Below, one piece after another: positions 1-9,249 of a stretch of DNA of 64,000 nt (within the stretch, counting starts at the first letter, position 1; each line of letters starts with the position of its first letter). A program made the translations under genes and the position numbers. Origin of the DNA: Streptomyces antimycoticus (GTDB lineage: Bacteria > Actinomycetota > Actinomycetes > Streptomycetales > Streptomycetaceae); assembly GCF_005405925.1 (NCBI RefSeq), contig NZ_BJHV01000001.1:248001-312000 (forward strand), given 5' to 3'. Below the pieces are notes generated by a model. The model saw only the letters and a list, made by a program, of their open reading frames with translations, ran no database searches and had not been told where the DNA came from.

Positions 1-82
1 CGGGCGAGTTCCGGTTGTAGATATATGCGATTGCGTCGCGCGGAACGCGTGCTTCCGCGCTGCGGCCGTGCCACACTGAGGT

Positions 83-123
83 TGGCCCTCACCGCATCCC
101 CCGTCGGTGAGGGCCACTTTCGT
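83..123. terminator. Intrinsic-type terminator hairpin
   Basis: A perfect 12-bp inverted repeat (TGGCCCTCACCG at 83-94, CGGTGAGGGCCA at 105-116) with a 10-nt loop is followed by a short T-rich tract (CTTTCGTTT). It probably ends a gene lying mostly outside the window: a reading frame enters from base 1 and stops at about 78. That C-terminal peptide is too short to identify. Confidence 0.7.
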
Positions 124-425
124 TTCCCGGCCCCTGGGAGACGGTGATGAAGCTTCAATTCCGCTCCGCCCGCCGTGCCGTGAACCCCTTCAGACCCGGA
201 CACGGGTAGGGGCCGCCCACCTCGCTCCGGGGCTTGCCGGAGTGATGGAGGCCGAGACCCGTACGCCGGGCACCGCGCCGGAAATGCCTGTCGCGCGGAC
301 GCCCCAAGGACAATGAGACATCAGGTGTGGCCTGTTCCAACGGCTATTCGGCCAGGGCGCGTTGATATGCGTCGGACAGTAAGATCGACTCATCGGCCTG
401 TGCGGATTCGAGGAGGCGCTCGCCG

Positions 426-1471
426 GTGGTACTCCAGGTGCGCGGCGTCGTCCTGCCGGAGCGGGAAGAGCGGTCCTTCTGGATTGACGGGGACCGGCTA
501 CGGACCGACCCCGTCCCCGGCGCGGATCTCGTCGTCGATGGCGGATGGCTGCTGCCCGGCCTGGTCGACGTGCATACGCACCCGGGCACCGAGGACATCG
601 ACGTGCCGTTCAGCGACGACACGCTTCGCCGGCACCTGACCGATCACCGCGACTCCGGCGTACTGCTGGTCCGGACACCGGGGTCCGCCGCGCGCATACC
701 GAGCTGGGTGGATGAGGAGCCGGAGATGCCGCGGGTCCGCTCAGCCGGACGGTGGCTGGCCACTCCAGGCCGCTTCTTCCCCGGCTTCGGGCGTGATGTG
801 AGTGAAGCGGATCTCGCACGGGCGGCCGTCGAGGAGGCCAGGGCGTCCTCGGGCTGGTGCAAGGTCATCGTCGACTGGAAGTACGACGAACCGGCGCTGC
901 CCCAGGAAGTCCTCACCTCCGTGGTGCAAGCCGTACACGCGGTCGGCGGCCGTGTGGCCGCCCACTGCCAGACCGCCGACGGCAGCCGCCGTGCCGTTCA
1001 AGCAGGCGCAGACAGCCTGGAGCACGGCATGCACCTGGACCCTGGCCTCATCGATCAGATGGCCTCCCAGGGCACCGCGTTCGTTCCCCCGCTCAGCGTC
1101 TTCGGCGCCGGAGCCGACCGACGTCGCGCCGAGGAGCCGAGCGCCCGTCGCGACTGGTGGTTGGCCGGCTGGGAAGGCATGCTGCCGAACGTCAGGGCCG
1201 CATGCGAAGCCGGCGTCACGGTTCTGGCAGGCACTGACAGCTTCCCCTGCGGCAGGGTCACGTCAGAGATCGAATGGCTGGTACGCGCCGGGCTGTCGGT
1301 AGAAGCGGCTCTCGGGGCGGCATCGTGGGGGCTAGAGCTTGGCTGGGACTGCCCGGACTGGTCGAGGGAGGCCCCGCCGACCTCATTGCCTATGACACCG
1401 ATCCGACTCTCGACAGCTCGGTTCTGGCCCATCCCAGCCGCATCATTCTGCGCGGCCGGGTCATCGCCTGA
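426..1471 (+). pseudogene. Amidohydrolase family protein (frameshifted)
   Basis: This is a metal-dependent hydrolase of the amidohydrolase (TIM-barrel) superfamily, about 348 residues if repaired. Visible landmarks are the barrel entry metal motif VDVHTHPG near residue 50, an AHCQT segment near residue 180, LEHGMH near residue 200, and the late AGTDSFPCG motif. The original frame runs off into low-quality sequence after residue about 303. The expected C-terminus (PADLIAYD ... ILRGRVIA, stop at 1471) lies in the next frame, and one extra G in the five-G run at 1327-1331 restores it. The substrate cannot be told. The lesion could be a sequencing error rather than decay. Confidence 0.78.
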
Positions 1472-1519
1472 GGGACGAGCTGTCGGAGGTGGGTGCGGTG
1501 GGCACGGCCGGAGCGGCGC

Positions 1520-2347
1520 CTACCGAAGCGCCGGGACCGTTCGAGACACCCGTAGCTCCGTGAGATACCGCTTGGTGACCCGGCCTCCGTACCGCCTGTC
1601 GATCAGCCCGGCGATGCACTCCAGCAGCCCCTCCCTGGCCTGCGGCGGCAACGCCCGGTGGCCGGAGTAGGTCCGCAGCACTGCCAGGTACTCCGCCGTG
1701 GTGTACGTCAGGTCCCACTCGTAGCGCCGGAAGTCGACGGGTCCGAAGCGGCCGCTGTGTGCGACCTCATCCGCGTGATCCGAGGTGTCGACGTCCGCTG
1801 CGGCCGGAAGCCGCAGCCCCGGCGGGGTGGCCGGATCGAAACGCTCGTAACAGTCCTGGGCCTCGACGAAGAATGCCTCGCTACCGCCCGCCACATGCTG
1901 CGTGGCGACGACAGCGAGGGCGCCACCGGGCCGCAGCGCGTCGGCGGCTTTTGCCATCCGCACCGCCGGATCGATCCAGTGGAAGGCCGTAGCCGAGACG
2001 ACGGCGTCGAACGGCTCCTCCGGCAGTGGCCACGTCTCGAAGTCCGCCGTCACAATCTCCACCGCTTCGAACCCGGCCAGGTTGCGCCGGGCGACAGCGG
2101 CCATGTCCGCACCCAGCTCGACGGCCGTGATCCGGCAACCGCGCTCGGCGAGCGGCAGGGTCGCCTGGCCGGTGCCTGCCCCTACCTCGAGGACACGACA
2201 GCCGGGGCCGGTGCCGGCCACCTCGGTGAGGTCGTCGAACAGCTCGGGCGGATACCCGGGCCTGGCCCGGTCGTACAGCTCCGCGTCCTCGTCGAAGGTC
2301 CGGCTCAGATGGACACGGCGCGTTTCGTCAGGCGTGTCGTCGCGCAT
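1520..2347 (-). CDS. Class I SAM-dependent methyltransferase
   Basis: A 275-residue methyltransferase of the UbiE/Methyltransf_11 type. The SAM-binding glycine loop VLEVGAGTGQ lies at residues 52-61. An acidic post-loop segment (ITAVELGADM) follows, and FDAVVSATAFHWIDP corresponds to motif III. The N-terminal stretch RTFDEDAELYDRARPGYP is typical of small-molecule methyltransferases in actinobacteria. It is convergent with the amidohydrolase and divergent from the cupin gene at 2425. The substrate is unknown. Confidence 0.88.
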   Translation of the reverse strand: MRDDTPDETRRVHLSRTFDEDAELYDRARPGYPPELFDDLTEVAGTGPGCRVLEVGAGTGQATLPLAERGCRITAVELGADMAAVARRNLAGFEAVEIVTADFETWPLPEEPFDAVVSATAFHWIDPAVRMAKAADALRPGGALAVVATQHVAGGSEAFFVEAQDCYERFDPATPPGLRLPAAADVDTSDHADEVAHSGRFGPVDFRRYEWDLTYTTAEYLAVLRTYSGHRALPPQAREGLLECIAGLIDRRYGGRVTKRYLTELRVSRTVPALR

Positions 2348-2424
2348 GGCGGCACACTAGGGCCTGACCGGCGCGCATCAGGCGCGGATTACCTCCACAC
2401 GAGCGGCTGCTAGCGTCCTGCCGT

Positions 2425-2814
2425 GTGAACGACAGTGTGTACGTGGGCAATGCGGGCAAGGATGCGGCGCTGGACCGGGGGTGGCTCCTCGGGCACTTCA
2501 AGGACGTTGGCGATCCGCGCCACAGCGAGGCCGTAGAGATCAAATGGGGTGTCCACCCGCGTGGCGACGAGCGATTGCAGTGGGTGAAGGGCGAGGAACG
2601 CACAGCGCTCCTGGTTCTCATCAGCGGCCGTTTCCGCGTTGAACTCCCCGGCCGCAGCGTTCTTCTGGAAGAGCAGGGTGATTACGTCGTATGGGGGCGC
2701 GGAGTCGACCACTCATGGTTCGCGGAGGAAGAGTCGGTGGTGCTGACTGTTCGATGGCCATCCGTGCCCGGCTACGCGGTGGCGGAGGAGAGCGGGGCGC
2801 GGCCGCAAAGCTGA
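2425..2814 (+). CDS. Cupin-fold protein
   Basis: A 129-residue protein with a single predicted cupin beta-barrel and no signal peptide or membrane segment. The core (LLVLISGRFRVELPG ... GDYVVWGRGVDHSWFAEE) has the G(X)5HXH-like second cupin motif reduced to one His. Metal binding is therefore uncertain. It starts at GTG close to the divergent methyltransferase promoter. Such proteins are usually sensors or small-molecule-binding regulators; no specific role can be assigned. Confidence 0.75.
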   Translation: MNDSVYVGNAGKDAALDRGWLLGHFKDVGDPRHSEAVEIKWGVHPRGDERLQWVKGEERTALLVLISGRFRVELPGRSVLLEEQGDYVVWGRGVDHSWFAEEESVVLTVRWPSVPGYAVAEESGARPQS

Positions 2815-2846
2815 GCACGAGAGAGCGTTGCAGCGGTTGATACCGC

Positions 2847-3614
2847 TCAACCGCGTGGCGTCAGTTGGATTTGGGTCACCGCCGTGCGGACGAGGTCGCG
2901 GCGGATGTACCACTCGGTGGACACCAGTTTCGCCCGGTCGGTTGGCGGGAGTGCCGCGAGCCGGCCCGGCAGCGCTCCCCGCTCCACTTCGGTGCGGTGG
3001 GCGAGTACCGCGCCGATCTTCTGTTCGAGCCAGGGACTGACGTCAACCGTCGCGGTGACCCACTCATCGGGGACGCTGTACATCGCCTTGCCTTTCCGGA
3101 CCAGGTGTGCGCCCAGCGCCTGTGCGGCCGAGTGTGGGTGCGTGGCCAAGTAGAGGGCGCTCGGCTGCCAGGGCGCGCCGGTGTCCGGGTAGAGCCGGTC
3201 CAGCCCTGCGGCCTCGACTGCGAGCGTGGTCACCCTGTGGGTGTGGAGGTGGTCCGGATGGCCGGTCAGCCCACCATAGGCGTCATGGGTGACGACGATG
3301 TCCGGGCGGAACGCACGGATGTGCCTGACCAGCCGACGCACCGACTCATCGAGCGGCGCGTCGCAGAACCGGACGCTGCCCGGGGCCGACTGTGGTGCCC
3401 GAGCATCGGCGTAGCCGAGCATCCGTGGCTCACCGGCACCGAGGATGCGGAGCGCATCGGCGAGCTCCGCCGCGCGTTGGGTGTCCTCTGCCCAGGTGGC
3501 CGTGACGGCGGCGGTTCGCGCGCCCGCGCCCGCGTGCTGGGCGAGCACGCCACCCGCCGACAGGGACTCGTCGTCCGGGTGCGCGAAAACCGCGAGGAGG
3601 CTCGGAAAGGGCAT
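2847..3614 (-). CDS. PIG-L family deacetylase (LmbE-like)
   Basis: A zinc-dependent N-acetylglucosaminyl deacetylase family protein of about 255 residues from the chosen start. The signature AHPDDES is at residues 11-17, and the second metal-binding segment GHPDHLHTHR lies mid-protein. I chose the internal ATG at 3614 because GGAAGG precedes it at about 10 nt and the AHPDD motif then sits at the usual distance from the N-terminus. An 18-codon upstream extension is possible. Relatives act on mycothiol precursors, teicoplanin-type glycopeptides or GlcNAc-PI; the substrate here is unknown. Confidence 0.87.
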   Translation of the reverse strand: MPFPSLLAVFAHPDDESLSAGGVLAQHAGAGARTAAVTATWAEDTQRAAELADALRILGAGEPRMLGYADARAPQSAPGSVRFCDAPLDESVRRLVRHIRAFRPDIVVTHDAYGGLTGHPDHLHTHRVTTLAVEAAGLDRLYPDTGAPWQPSALYLATHPHSAAQALGAHLVRKGKAMYSVPDEWVTATVDVSPWLEQKIGAVLAHRTEVERGALPGRLAALPPTDRAKLVSTEWYIRRDLVRTAVTQIQLTPRG

Positions 3615-3621
3615 CGTCGGG

Positions 3622-4320
3622 TCACCTTCCGGTGGGAGAGCTGGGATCAGTGGGCTCGGCAGCTTCAAGCGCCGCTTGCGTACCGGCGGGGTGGGCCTGC
3701 GACTGGGCGATGGCCTGGGCGATGACCTCCTGCGGGGACAGGCCCGTGTGCTCGACCAGCGAGCCGAGCAGTACGGCTCCGAGCAGCGCGGAGCTCTGCC
3801 CCAGATGGGTGGCGAGCTCGGTGAACTCGTTCCAGCCCACGATCATCTGCTCGACATCCCCCGCCTTGGTCGCCCGCGCGAAGGTCGCTTCGGCCGCCTC
3901 CAGCACGTCGCGGTAGACCTCCGCCAGCGGCTCCTCGCTGGGCGCTCCGCCTCCTGTCGTTCCCCGGTACACGTTGAGCATGGCCGTGCCGACCCGGTGA
4001 TGGAATTCGAGTCGGCGGGCGTTCATGTCACTCAGCGCCTCGCGCTCGTACAACCGCGCCGTGCCGTCGCCGCTTGCGGTGGCGAGGAGGGATCCGTCAG
4101 GAGAGAACGCCACCGCGTAGACCGCGCCGGTGTGGCCCATGAGGGGCTCGCCAACGGGGGCGCGGGTACGCGGATCCCACAACCGCACCGTCCGATCGCC
4201 TCCTCCGGTGGCAAGATGCGCGCCGTCGGGAGAGAACGCCACGGACCGGATGGTGCTGCTGTGACCGGTGAGGACAGAAGATGCCGGGGAGAACGATGCG
4301 CTTCCGGAGGGCGCAGGCGG
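3622..4320 (-). pseudogene. WD40-repeat protein, 3' part only
   Basis: The frame opens inside a WD40 propeller. Two blades are complete or nearly so (VAFSPDG ... VRLWDP and VAFSPDGSLLATASGDGTARLY), and half of an earlier blade (LTGHSSTIRSV) can be read upstream of the first usable GTG at 4242. A helical tail of about 120 residues follows. Actinobacterial WD40 proteins of this type normally carry five to seven blades and often an N-terminal kinase or HTH domain, so the 5' half is missing. The break lies beside IS21-like terminal repeats at 4335-4403, which suggests an insertion or deletion removed it. It ends 8 bp before the PIG-L start. Confidence 0.72.
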
Positions 4321-4334
4321 CTCATCATGTGGGC

Positions 4335-4403
4335 GATCTTGAAATTCCCACCGTGGCGCGGTCTGGGCGTCACGTAATTCCCATCACGATCACGTAACTC
4401 CCA
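4335..4403 (-). repeat. Remnant of an IS21-family element end (three short repeats)
   Basis: Read on the minus strand, three copies of a 16-bp motif occur at 4388-4403 (TGGGAGTTACGTGATC), 4368-4383 (TGGGAATTACGTGACG) and 4335-4350 (TGGGAATTTCAAGATC). The same motif appears at the right end of the IS21 element at 8485-8525 (TGGGGAATTGCGTGATC, TGGGAATTCGGTGATC). IS21-family elements carry multiple end repeats of this kind. No transposase remains here, so this is a solo end next to the truncated WD40 gene. Confidence 0.6.
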
Positions 4404-4472
4404 TCGGGATCCCGGTCGCGGTTCGGTCCTCGCCATCGATGACAAGGCCACAGCAGGTGGGGTACGGCGGGG

Positions 4473-4858
4473 TCAGAGCTTGTCGTAGGTGGCTCGGGCA
4501 TGGTCAACGGCGTCCGCGTTCTCGTGTGCCCAGTCACGGACCTGCGCGATGAGTGCGTACAGGCTCCGTCCGAGATCCGTCAGTTCGTAGTCGACGCGCA
4601 CGGGCGAGACCGGGGTGACGGTGCGGCGGACCATTCCGTCACGCTCCAGACTCCGGAGCGTCTGGGTGAGCATCTTCTGGCTGACCCCGGGGATGTTGCG
4701 GCTGACTTCGCTGTAGCGCATGGGCGCACCGTGGATGCCGAGTGTGCACATGGTCAGGCTCACCCAGCGGGTGCTGATCGCTGACAGGAGCGCCGCCCCG
4801 GGCAGTCGCGCATGTATGCCTCGTACGTCACGCTCTCCTGCTTGGCTGTTGTGGCCAT
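4473..4858 (-). pseudogene. HxlR-family transcriptional regulator (frameshifted)
   Basis: This is a winged-helix HxlR regulator of about 128 residues in two frames. The first frame, from ATG 4858 (RBS GGAGGAGAGC just upstream), reads to ...YMRDCPG. The second begins ALLSAISTRW and holds the wing region (MRYSEVSRNIPGVSQKMLTQ, then LERDGMVRR and VDYELTDLGRSL). One added base in the GGGGCGG stretch at about 4791-4800 joins them. It is divergent from the quinone oxidoreductase at 5018, the usual arrangement for QorR/YodB-type redox or electrophile sensors, and a clear dyad lies between them. The RDCPG cysteine sits where sensing cysteines occur in this group. Confidence 0.8.
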
Positions 4859-4946
4859 GCTCTCCTCCGCCTCTCGCGCCTGTGACCAGGCGTGTTGCGC
4901 ACTTTCGGGAAAGGCACGCACGAAAAAGTGCCTACTTCCCACTCGA

Positions 4947-4973
4947 TCGTAACTCTCGTAGTTTCAGTTACGA
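4947..4973. promoter_or_regulatory. Operator-like inverted repeat between HxlR gene and oxidoreductase
   Basis: Perfect 8-bp arms TCGTAACT (4947-4954) and AGTTACGA (4966-4973) with an 11-nt spacer lie in an AT-richer stretch 45 bp upstream of the oxidoreductase start and 89 bp from the HxlR start. This is the expected place for a divergent HxlR operator. Binding by the local HxlR protein is inferred. Confidence 0.65.
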
Positions 4974-5017
4974 GCCTTTCGCAAACAGGTATCCGTACTC
5001 AAGGAAGAAGCAAGCCC

Positions 5018-5947
5018 ATGCGAGCAGCTGTATACAGTTCGGTCGGAAGTCCGGATGTCATCGAGGTCCGTGAAGTCGACAAGCCGGAGCCGGGTCAGTC
5101 CGAGACCCGGATCAAGGTTCAGGCGGCCGCGCTCAACCCGGTTGACATGGGGAACTGGGGTGGTGTCTTCCCGCCTCCGCCGGAGGGCAGCACCTACGGC
5201 CTCGGCTGGGACATTGCCGGCATCGTGGACGCTGTGGGCCCGGGTGTGCTGTGGGAGCCAGGGCAGCCGGTGATCGCCCTCAGCCGCGCCGTCACGGGGA
5301 TGAACCGGGCGCAGGCCGAATACGCGGTGGTCTCCAGCGCGGCGATCGCCCACGCGCCCGCGGGCATCGATGCCGTGCACGCGGCGACCATCCCCCTGAA
5401 CGGGCTGACTGCGGCCCAGTCCGTCGAGAATCTGGGCCTTCGTGCAGGTCAGACGGTTCTCGTCACCGGCGCGGAGGGGGCCGTCGGAGGCTATGCCGTG
5501 CAGCTCGCCAGGCGCCGGGGACTCGTGGTCATCGCCAGCGACCTGTCCGCCGACGGACAGTTCGCTACCACGGTGGCCGGTGCCGATGACTACGTGCCCG
5601 GCGGCGGAGACGTGGTCGGGGCCGTCCGCGCGCTGCGCCCCGAAGGCGTGGACGCCGTTCTGGACACGGCCATGCTCGGGCAGGCCCTCATCGGGGCGAT
5701 CGCGGACGGCGGTACCTTCGTAACCACCCGGCTCGACGCCCTGCCCCAGGCCGAGCGCGGTATCCGGGTGCGGCTGACGCAGGTCGGCGCGGACGCCTCC
5801 ATGCTGACGACACTGTCCGACATGGCCGCCTCCGGAGAGCTGGCGCTGCGCGTGGCCGAGACCTATCCCCTGGAAGAGGCAGCCAAGGCACACAAGCGCC
5901 TGGCAGCCGGCGGGCTCCGCGGGCGCATCGTCCTCACCGTGGAATGA
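5018..5947 (+). CDS. NADP-dependent quinone oxidoreductase (zinc-independent MDR)
   Basis: A 309-residue medium-chain dehydrogenase/reductase of the QOR group. The N-terminal GroES-like half includes ALNPVDMGNWGGVFP. The Rossmann half begins with TVLVTGAEGAVGGYAVQLA, in which the AxGxVG nucleotide loop is visible. No structural-zinc cysteine cluster is present. Start ATG 5018 is preceded by AAGGAAG at 5001-5007. It probably reduces quinones or electrophilic enones. The divergent HxlR gene and intervening dyad suggest induction by such compounds. Confidence 0.9.
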   Translation: MRAAVYSSVGSPDVIEVREVDKPEPGQSETRIKVQAAALNPVDMGNWGGVFPPPPEGSTYGLGWDIAGIVDAVGPGVLWEPGQPVIALSRAVTGMNRAQAEYAVVSSAAIAHAPAGIDAVHAATIPLNGLTAAQSVENLGLRAGQTVLVTGAEGAVGGYAVQLARRRGLVVIASDLSADGQFATTVAGADDYVPGGGDVVGAVRALRPEGVDAVLDTAMLGQALIGAIADGGTFVTTRLDALPQAERGIRVRLTQVGADASMLTTLSDMAASGELALRVAETYPLEEAAKAHKRLAAGGLRGRIVLTVE

Positions 5948-6032
5948 GCACGCGTGTCCTCGCCCCGCCGCGTCGACTGCCGTCAGCGAACTTGCCGCAC
6001 GGCATTACTTCGGTGAGAACCCTCAAGGCCCG

Positions 6033-7680
6033 TTGCGGCGGATAGCCCGCGGCTTAGAAGCACGTACTCAGATGGCAAGGAAGACGTTCAACGTGGTGGA
6101 TATCACCGAGATCTACGTCCACTGGTACGCGGGTCGCTCCAAGGGCGAGCTGGCGGCGTCGCTGGGGGTGGACCGCAAGACGATCACGAAGTACCTGGCT
6201 CCGGCGATCGCCGCCGGGATAACCCCGGCGGGGCGCCCATGGCCGAGGCCGACTGGGCAGGGTTGATCAAGGGCTGGTTCCCGCAGCTGGCGGACAAGCG
6301 GCTGCGGCAGATCACCTGGCCCGAGATCGACAAGCACCGCGACTACATCCAGGAACTGCTGGGGACGGTGACCGTCTCCACGATCCATCAGCGTCTGCGC
6401 GACGAGCACGGGTTGAGCGTGTCGGTGGCCTCACTGCGCCGCTGGGTGCGCGCGACGCTCCCGGAGGAGGCCCGTCGGTCGCAGGTCACCGTCCTGCGTG
6501 ACGACGTCGAGCCCGGCCTGGAAGCTCAGATCGACTACGGGTTCCTGGGGCAGTGGATCAACCCGCGCTCGGGCAAGAGGCACCGGATCTGGGCGTTCGT
6601 GATGGTGCTGCCGTGCTCGCGGCACATGTTCGCCCGCCCGGTCATCCACCTCGACCAGCACGCCTGGACCGAAGCCCACGTCGAAGCCTTCCAGTTCTTC
6701 GGTGGCACGCCGCAGCGGCTGGTGCCCGACAACTTGAAGACCGGGGTGGACGAGCCCGATCTCTACGACCCGAAAATCAACAAGGCGTATGCTGAACTCG
6801 CCACGCACTACGGCGCGTTGGTGGACCCAGCTCGCGCTTTGCAACCAAAAGACAAACCTCGCGTCGAGCGCCCCATGCCTTACATACGTGACTCGTGGTG
6901 GCGAGGGCGGGAGTTCGTCTCACTCGAGCAGATGCAGGCCGAGGCGATCACGTGGTGCACCGAGGTCGCCGGGCGCCGGCAGTGCCGACCGCTGGGCGGG
7001 GCCGCGCCGCTGTCGGTCTTCGAGGCCGTCGAAGCCCAGACGCTGCAGCCGTTGCCGAGGACGCCGTTCGTGCTGGCGAAGTGGTCCACGGCGACGGTCG
7101 GCCCGAACATCCACATCAAAGCCGGCCGCACCCTCTACTCGGTGCCATGGAAGCTGATCGGCAAGCGCGTCGACGTCCGTTCCACCGCGGTGACGGTCCA
7201 GGTCTTCGACGACGGCCAACTCGTCAAGACCCACGCCGCGTTGGAGCAGGGCAAGCGCACCGACAACAACGACTATCCGCCGGAGAAGATCGCCTTCCAT
7301 ATGCGCACGCCGACCTGGTGCCGCACTCAGGCGGCCCACGTCGGCACCGCCTGCACCGAGGTCATCGCCGGACTGCTGGAGGTCAACGCGCTCTACCGGC
7401 TCCGGGCCGCCCAAGGAGTGCTCGGTCTGCGCAAGAAGTACGGCGACACCCGGCTGGAGGCCGCGTGTTCCAAGGCGATCGCGGTCGGCGACCCGTCCTA
7501 TCGCACGATCAAAGGCGTCCTCGTCGCCGGCACCGAGACCGACCCCGCCCCGAAACCTCCGGCGACTGCGGCGCCGCGGCCTTCCTGCACGGTCCGACGC
7601 GGCTCTTCGCGGCCGCCGCGCCCCCCGGCATGACGAACGACGGCCGTGATGAACCCCGTCACGAAGAAGGAGTGGCGTGA
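6033..7680 (+). pseudogene. istA: IS21-family transposase IstA (frameshifted)
   Basis: This is the DDE transposase of the element, about 540 residues if repaired. The N-terminal HTH (GRSKGELAASLGVDRKTITKYL) is in the first frame. The rest continues from MAEADWAGLIKGWFP in the second, and one missing base in the CCCCGGCGGGG stretch near 6225 explains the switch. The rve catalytic core includes EPGLEAQIDYGF, the P-D-N motif LVPDNLKTG, and the region after KDKPRVER. The C-terminal end (AAAFLHGPTRLF) is in a third frame, entered near 7550. The element would not be autonomous unless these are sequence errors. Confidence 0.82.
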
Positions 7681-8444
7681 TGAGCATCATGGACACGGCC
7701 CTGCGCGACGCGCTTCGCGCGCTGAAGCTCTCCGGCATGCTGGAGACCCTGGATGCCCGCCTCGCCCAGGCCCACGACGGCGAGCTCGGCCACCTGGAAT
7801 TCCTTCAGACGCTCTGCCAGGATGAGATCACCCGCCGCGAGACCGTCGCCTTCCAACGCCGCATCACCCGGGCGAAGTCCGAGCAGCAGGTCACCCTGGA
7901 GGAGTTCGACTTCGCAGCTTCTCCGAAGCTGCCCGCGGCCCAGATCCGCGACCTGGCCGCCCTGCGCTGGCTGCACACCGGAGAGTCCGTAATTTTGTTC
8001 GGACCGGTCGGCGTCGGGAAGACACACGTCGCCCAGGCGCTCGGACACCTCGCGATCCGCCAGGGGCCGAACGTCCGCTTCACCAAGACCAGTCGGGTCT
8101 TGGCGGACCTGGCCGGCGGCCAGGCGGACCACACCTGGGACAAACGGATCCGCGAGTTGGTACGGCCCGACGTGCTCATCCTCGACGACTTCGCGATGCG
8201 CCAACTGACCGCGGCCCAGGCCGACGACCTCTACGAGCTGGTCAGCGAGAGTCAAGGGCGGTCGCTGATCCTGACCAGCAACAGGGCGCCGAGCGACTGG
8301 TATCCGCTCTTCCCCAACCCAGTCGTCGCCGAGTCACTCCTGGACCGGATGATCAACACCAGCCACCAAGTCATCATGAACGGCCCCAGTTACCGGCCCA
8401 ACAAGCGCCCCCGAGGAGGCGACGCCACGACACCGAGACGATAA
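7677..8444 (+). CDS. istB: IS21-family helper ATPase IstB
   Basis: A 255-residue DnaC/AAA-type ATPase. Walker A GPVGVGKT is at residues 109-116, Walker B VLILDDF near 163, and sensor 1 ILTSNR near 198. It overlaps the last codons of istA by 4 bp, which indicates translational coupling. IstB stimulates IstA strand transfer and target choice. Unlike istA, this frame is intact. Confidence 0.93.
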   Translation: MMSIMDTALRDALRALKLSGMLETLDARLAQAHDGELGHLEFLQTLCQDEITRRETVAFQRRITRAKSEQQVTLEEFDFAASPKLPAAQIRDLAALRWLHTGESVILFGPVGVGKTHVAQALGHLAIRQGPNVRFTKTSRVLADLAGGQADHTWDKRIRELVRPDVLILDDFAMRQLTAAQADDLYELVSESQGRSLILTSNRAPSDWYPLFPNPVVAESLLDRMINTSHQVIMNGPSYRPNKRPRGGDATTPRR

Positions 8445-8484
8445 CCGGGACCACGATCAAGTAGACAAGGAGACAGCGAGGGCC

Positions 8485-8525
8485 TGGGGAATTGCGTGAT
8501 CATCTCGCATGGGAATTCGGTGATC
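8485..8525 (+). repeat. Right-end repeats of the IS21 element
   Basis: TGGGGAATTGCGTGATC (8485-8501) and TGGGAATTCGGTGATC (8510-8525) are direct copies, 25 bp apart, of the end motif also seen at 4335-4403. The stop codon of the minus-strand gene that ends at 8500 falls inside them. Confidence 0.65.
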
Positions 8526-9028
8526 GCTCACACTCATCAGGAGACTGACCGGGCGGGAGACTGTCTGCCGCTTTCTTCGGCGGTGGCTGGGGTGAAGTCG
8601 CTTCGGCCGGTGCACGTGTGGGAGCTTCAGCCGCAGGCGGGTCACCTTCCGCCGGTGCGGCTCCGGCCGGTGTTCTGCGGCGGGTCGGCTTCGCGGCGGC
8701 GATGGCCGTCCAGCGGGTACGCCACGCGTCCAGCTCATGGGACCGGTTTCCGGGCGGATCGCATTCCGCTCCCCACTCGTCCCACGACATCAGGGTGCGC
8801 ACCAGCCACATCAGCTTGTCCCGGCTGACGTACCGGCCGCTGAATGCCGCGCTTTGCGTGGAGATCGGTAAGGACGCCTCCAGCGCGCTGCGCGCGTGCC
8901 TCGATCGAGCGCAGGGACGGATTGCCTCGCAGCAGCCGCAGCTGTGTGAGTTCCGCTGCCTGTTGGTGCAGCAGGTCGTCATACGTGCCAGTGCTGACCG
9001 CCGCCTGGTGCTGCTGCGTCCTGTCCAC
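8500..9028 (-). pseudogene. HTH-like hypothetical protein, interrupted by the IS21 end
   Basis: The coding sense is clear in two frames. GTG 9028 begins a stretch containing YDDLLHQQAAELTQLRLLRGNPSLRSIEARA, resembling the short XRE-like start of Streptomyces regulators. After a one-base slip near 8895 it continues as ASLPISTQSAAFSGRYVSRD and KLMWLVRTLMSWDEWG, then a basic, proline-rich linker. The reading frame terminates inside the IS21 end repeat, so the native C-terminus is lost. I recognise the N-terminal pattern but not a defined function. Confidence 0.6.
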
Positions 9029-9145
9029 TGTTCCCCACGTTCCCCCACGTCGTGTCGTGGGGAGCCAGGGTAGAGCCCCAGCCACGGAACGGTACCGAAC
9101 TTGCCGGAACACCGCCGAACGGTCCGCGACACGGCCTAGCGTTCG

Positions 9146-9168
9146 ACCGAACACGGGTGCCGTTCGGT
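9146..9168. promoter_or_regulatory. Inverted repeat in a divergent intergenic region
   Basis: The arms ACCGAAC (9146-9152) and GTTCGGT (9162-9168) are perfect, with a 9-nt spacer. Half-site copies (GAACGGTACCGAAC, GAACGG) recur in the preceding 60 bp, between the HTH-like gene (start 9028) and the small membrane protein (start 9250). It may be an operator for the HTH-like protein; no consensus is recognised. Confidence 0.4.
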
Positions 9169-9249
9169 GGTGGCGGCCCGCTGATCAGGGTTCTGCGGAG
9201 TTGTTCGATCCGTGCAGGTGAAGGCGTTGCGCGCCGTCAGAGTTGGAGC

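Larger units (their letters stand above)
6033..8525 (+). mobile_element. IS21-family insertion sequence
   Basis: istA and istB overlap in the order typical of IS21 elements. The right end carries two copies of the TGGGAATTnCGTGATC-type repeat (8485-8501 and 8510-8525). It lies against, and interrupts, the 3' end of the minus-strand gene at 8500-9028. I could not recognise the matching repeats on the left, so the left boundary, somewhere in 5950-6033, is uncertain. istA appears to be frameshifted twice. Confidence 0.8.
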
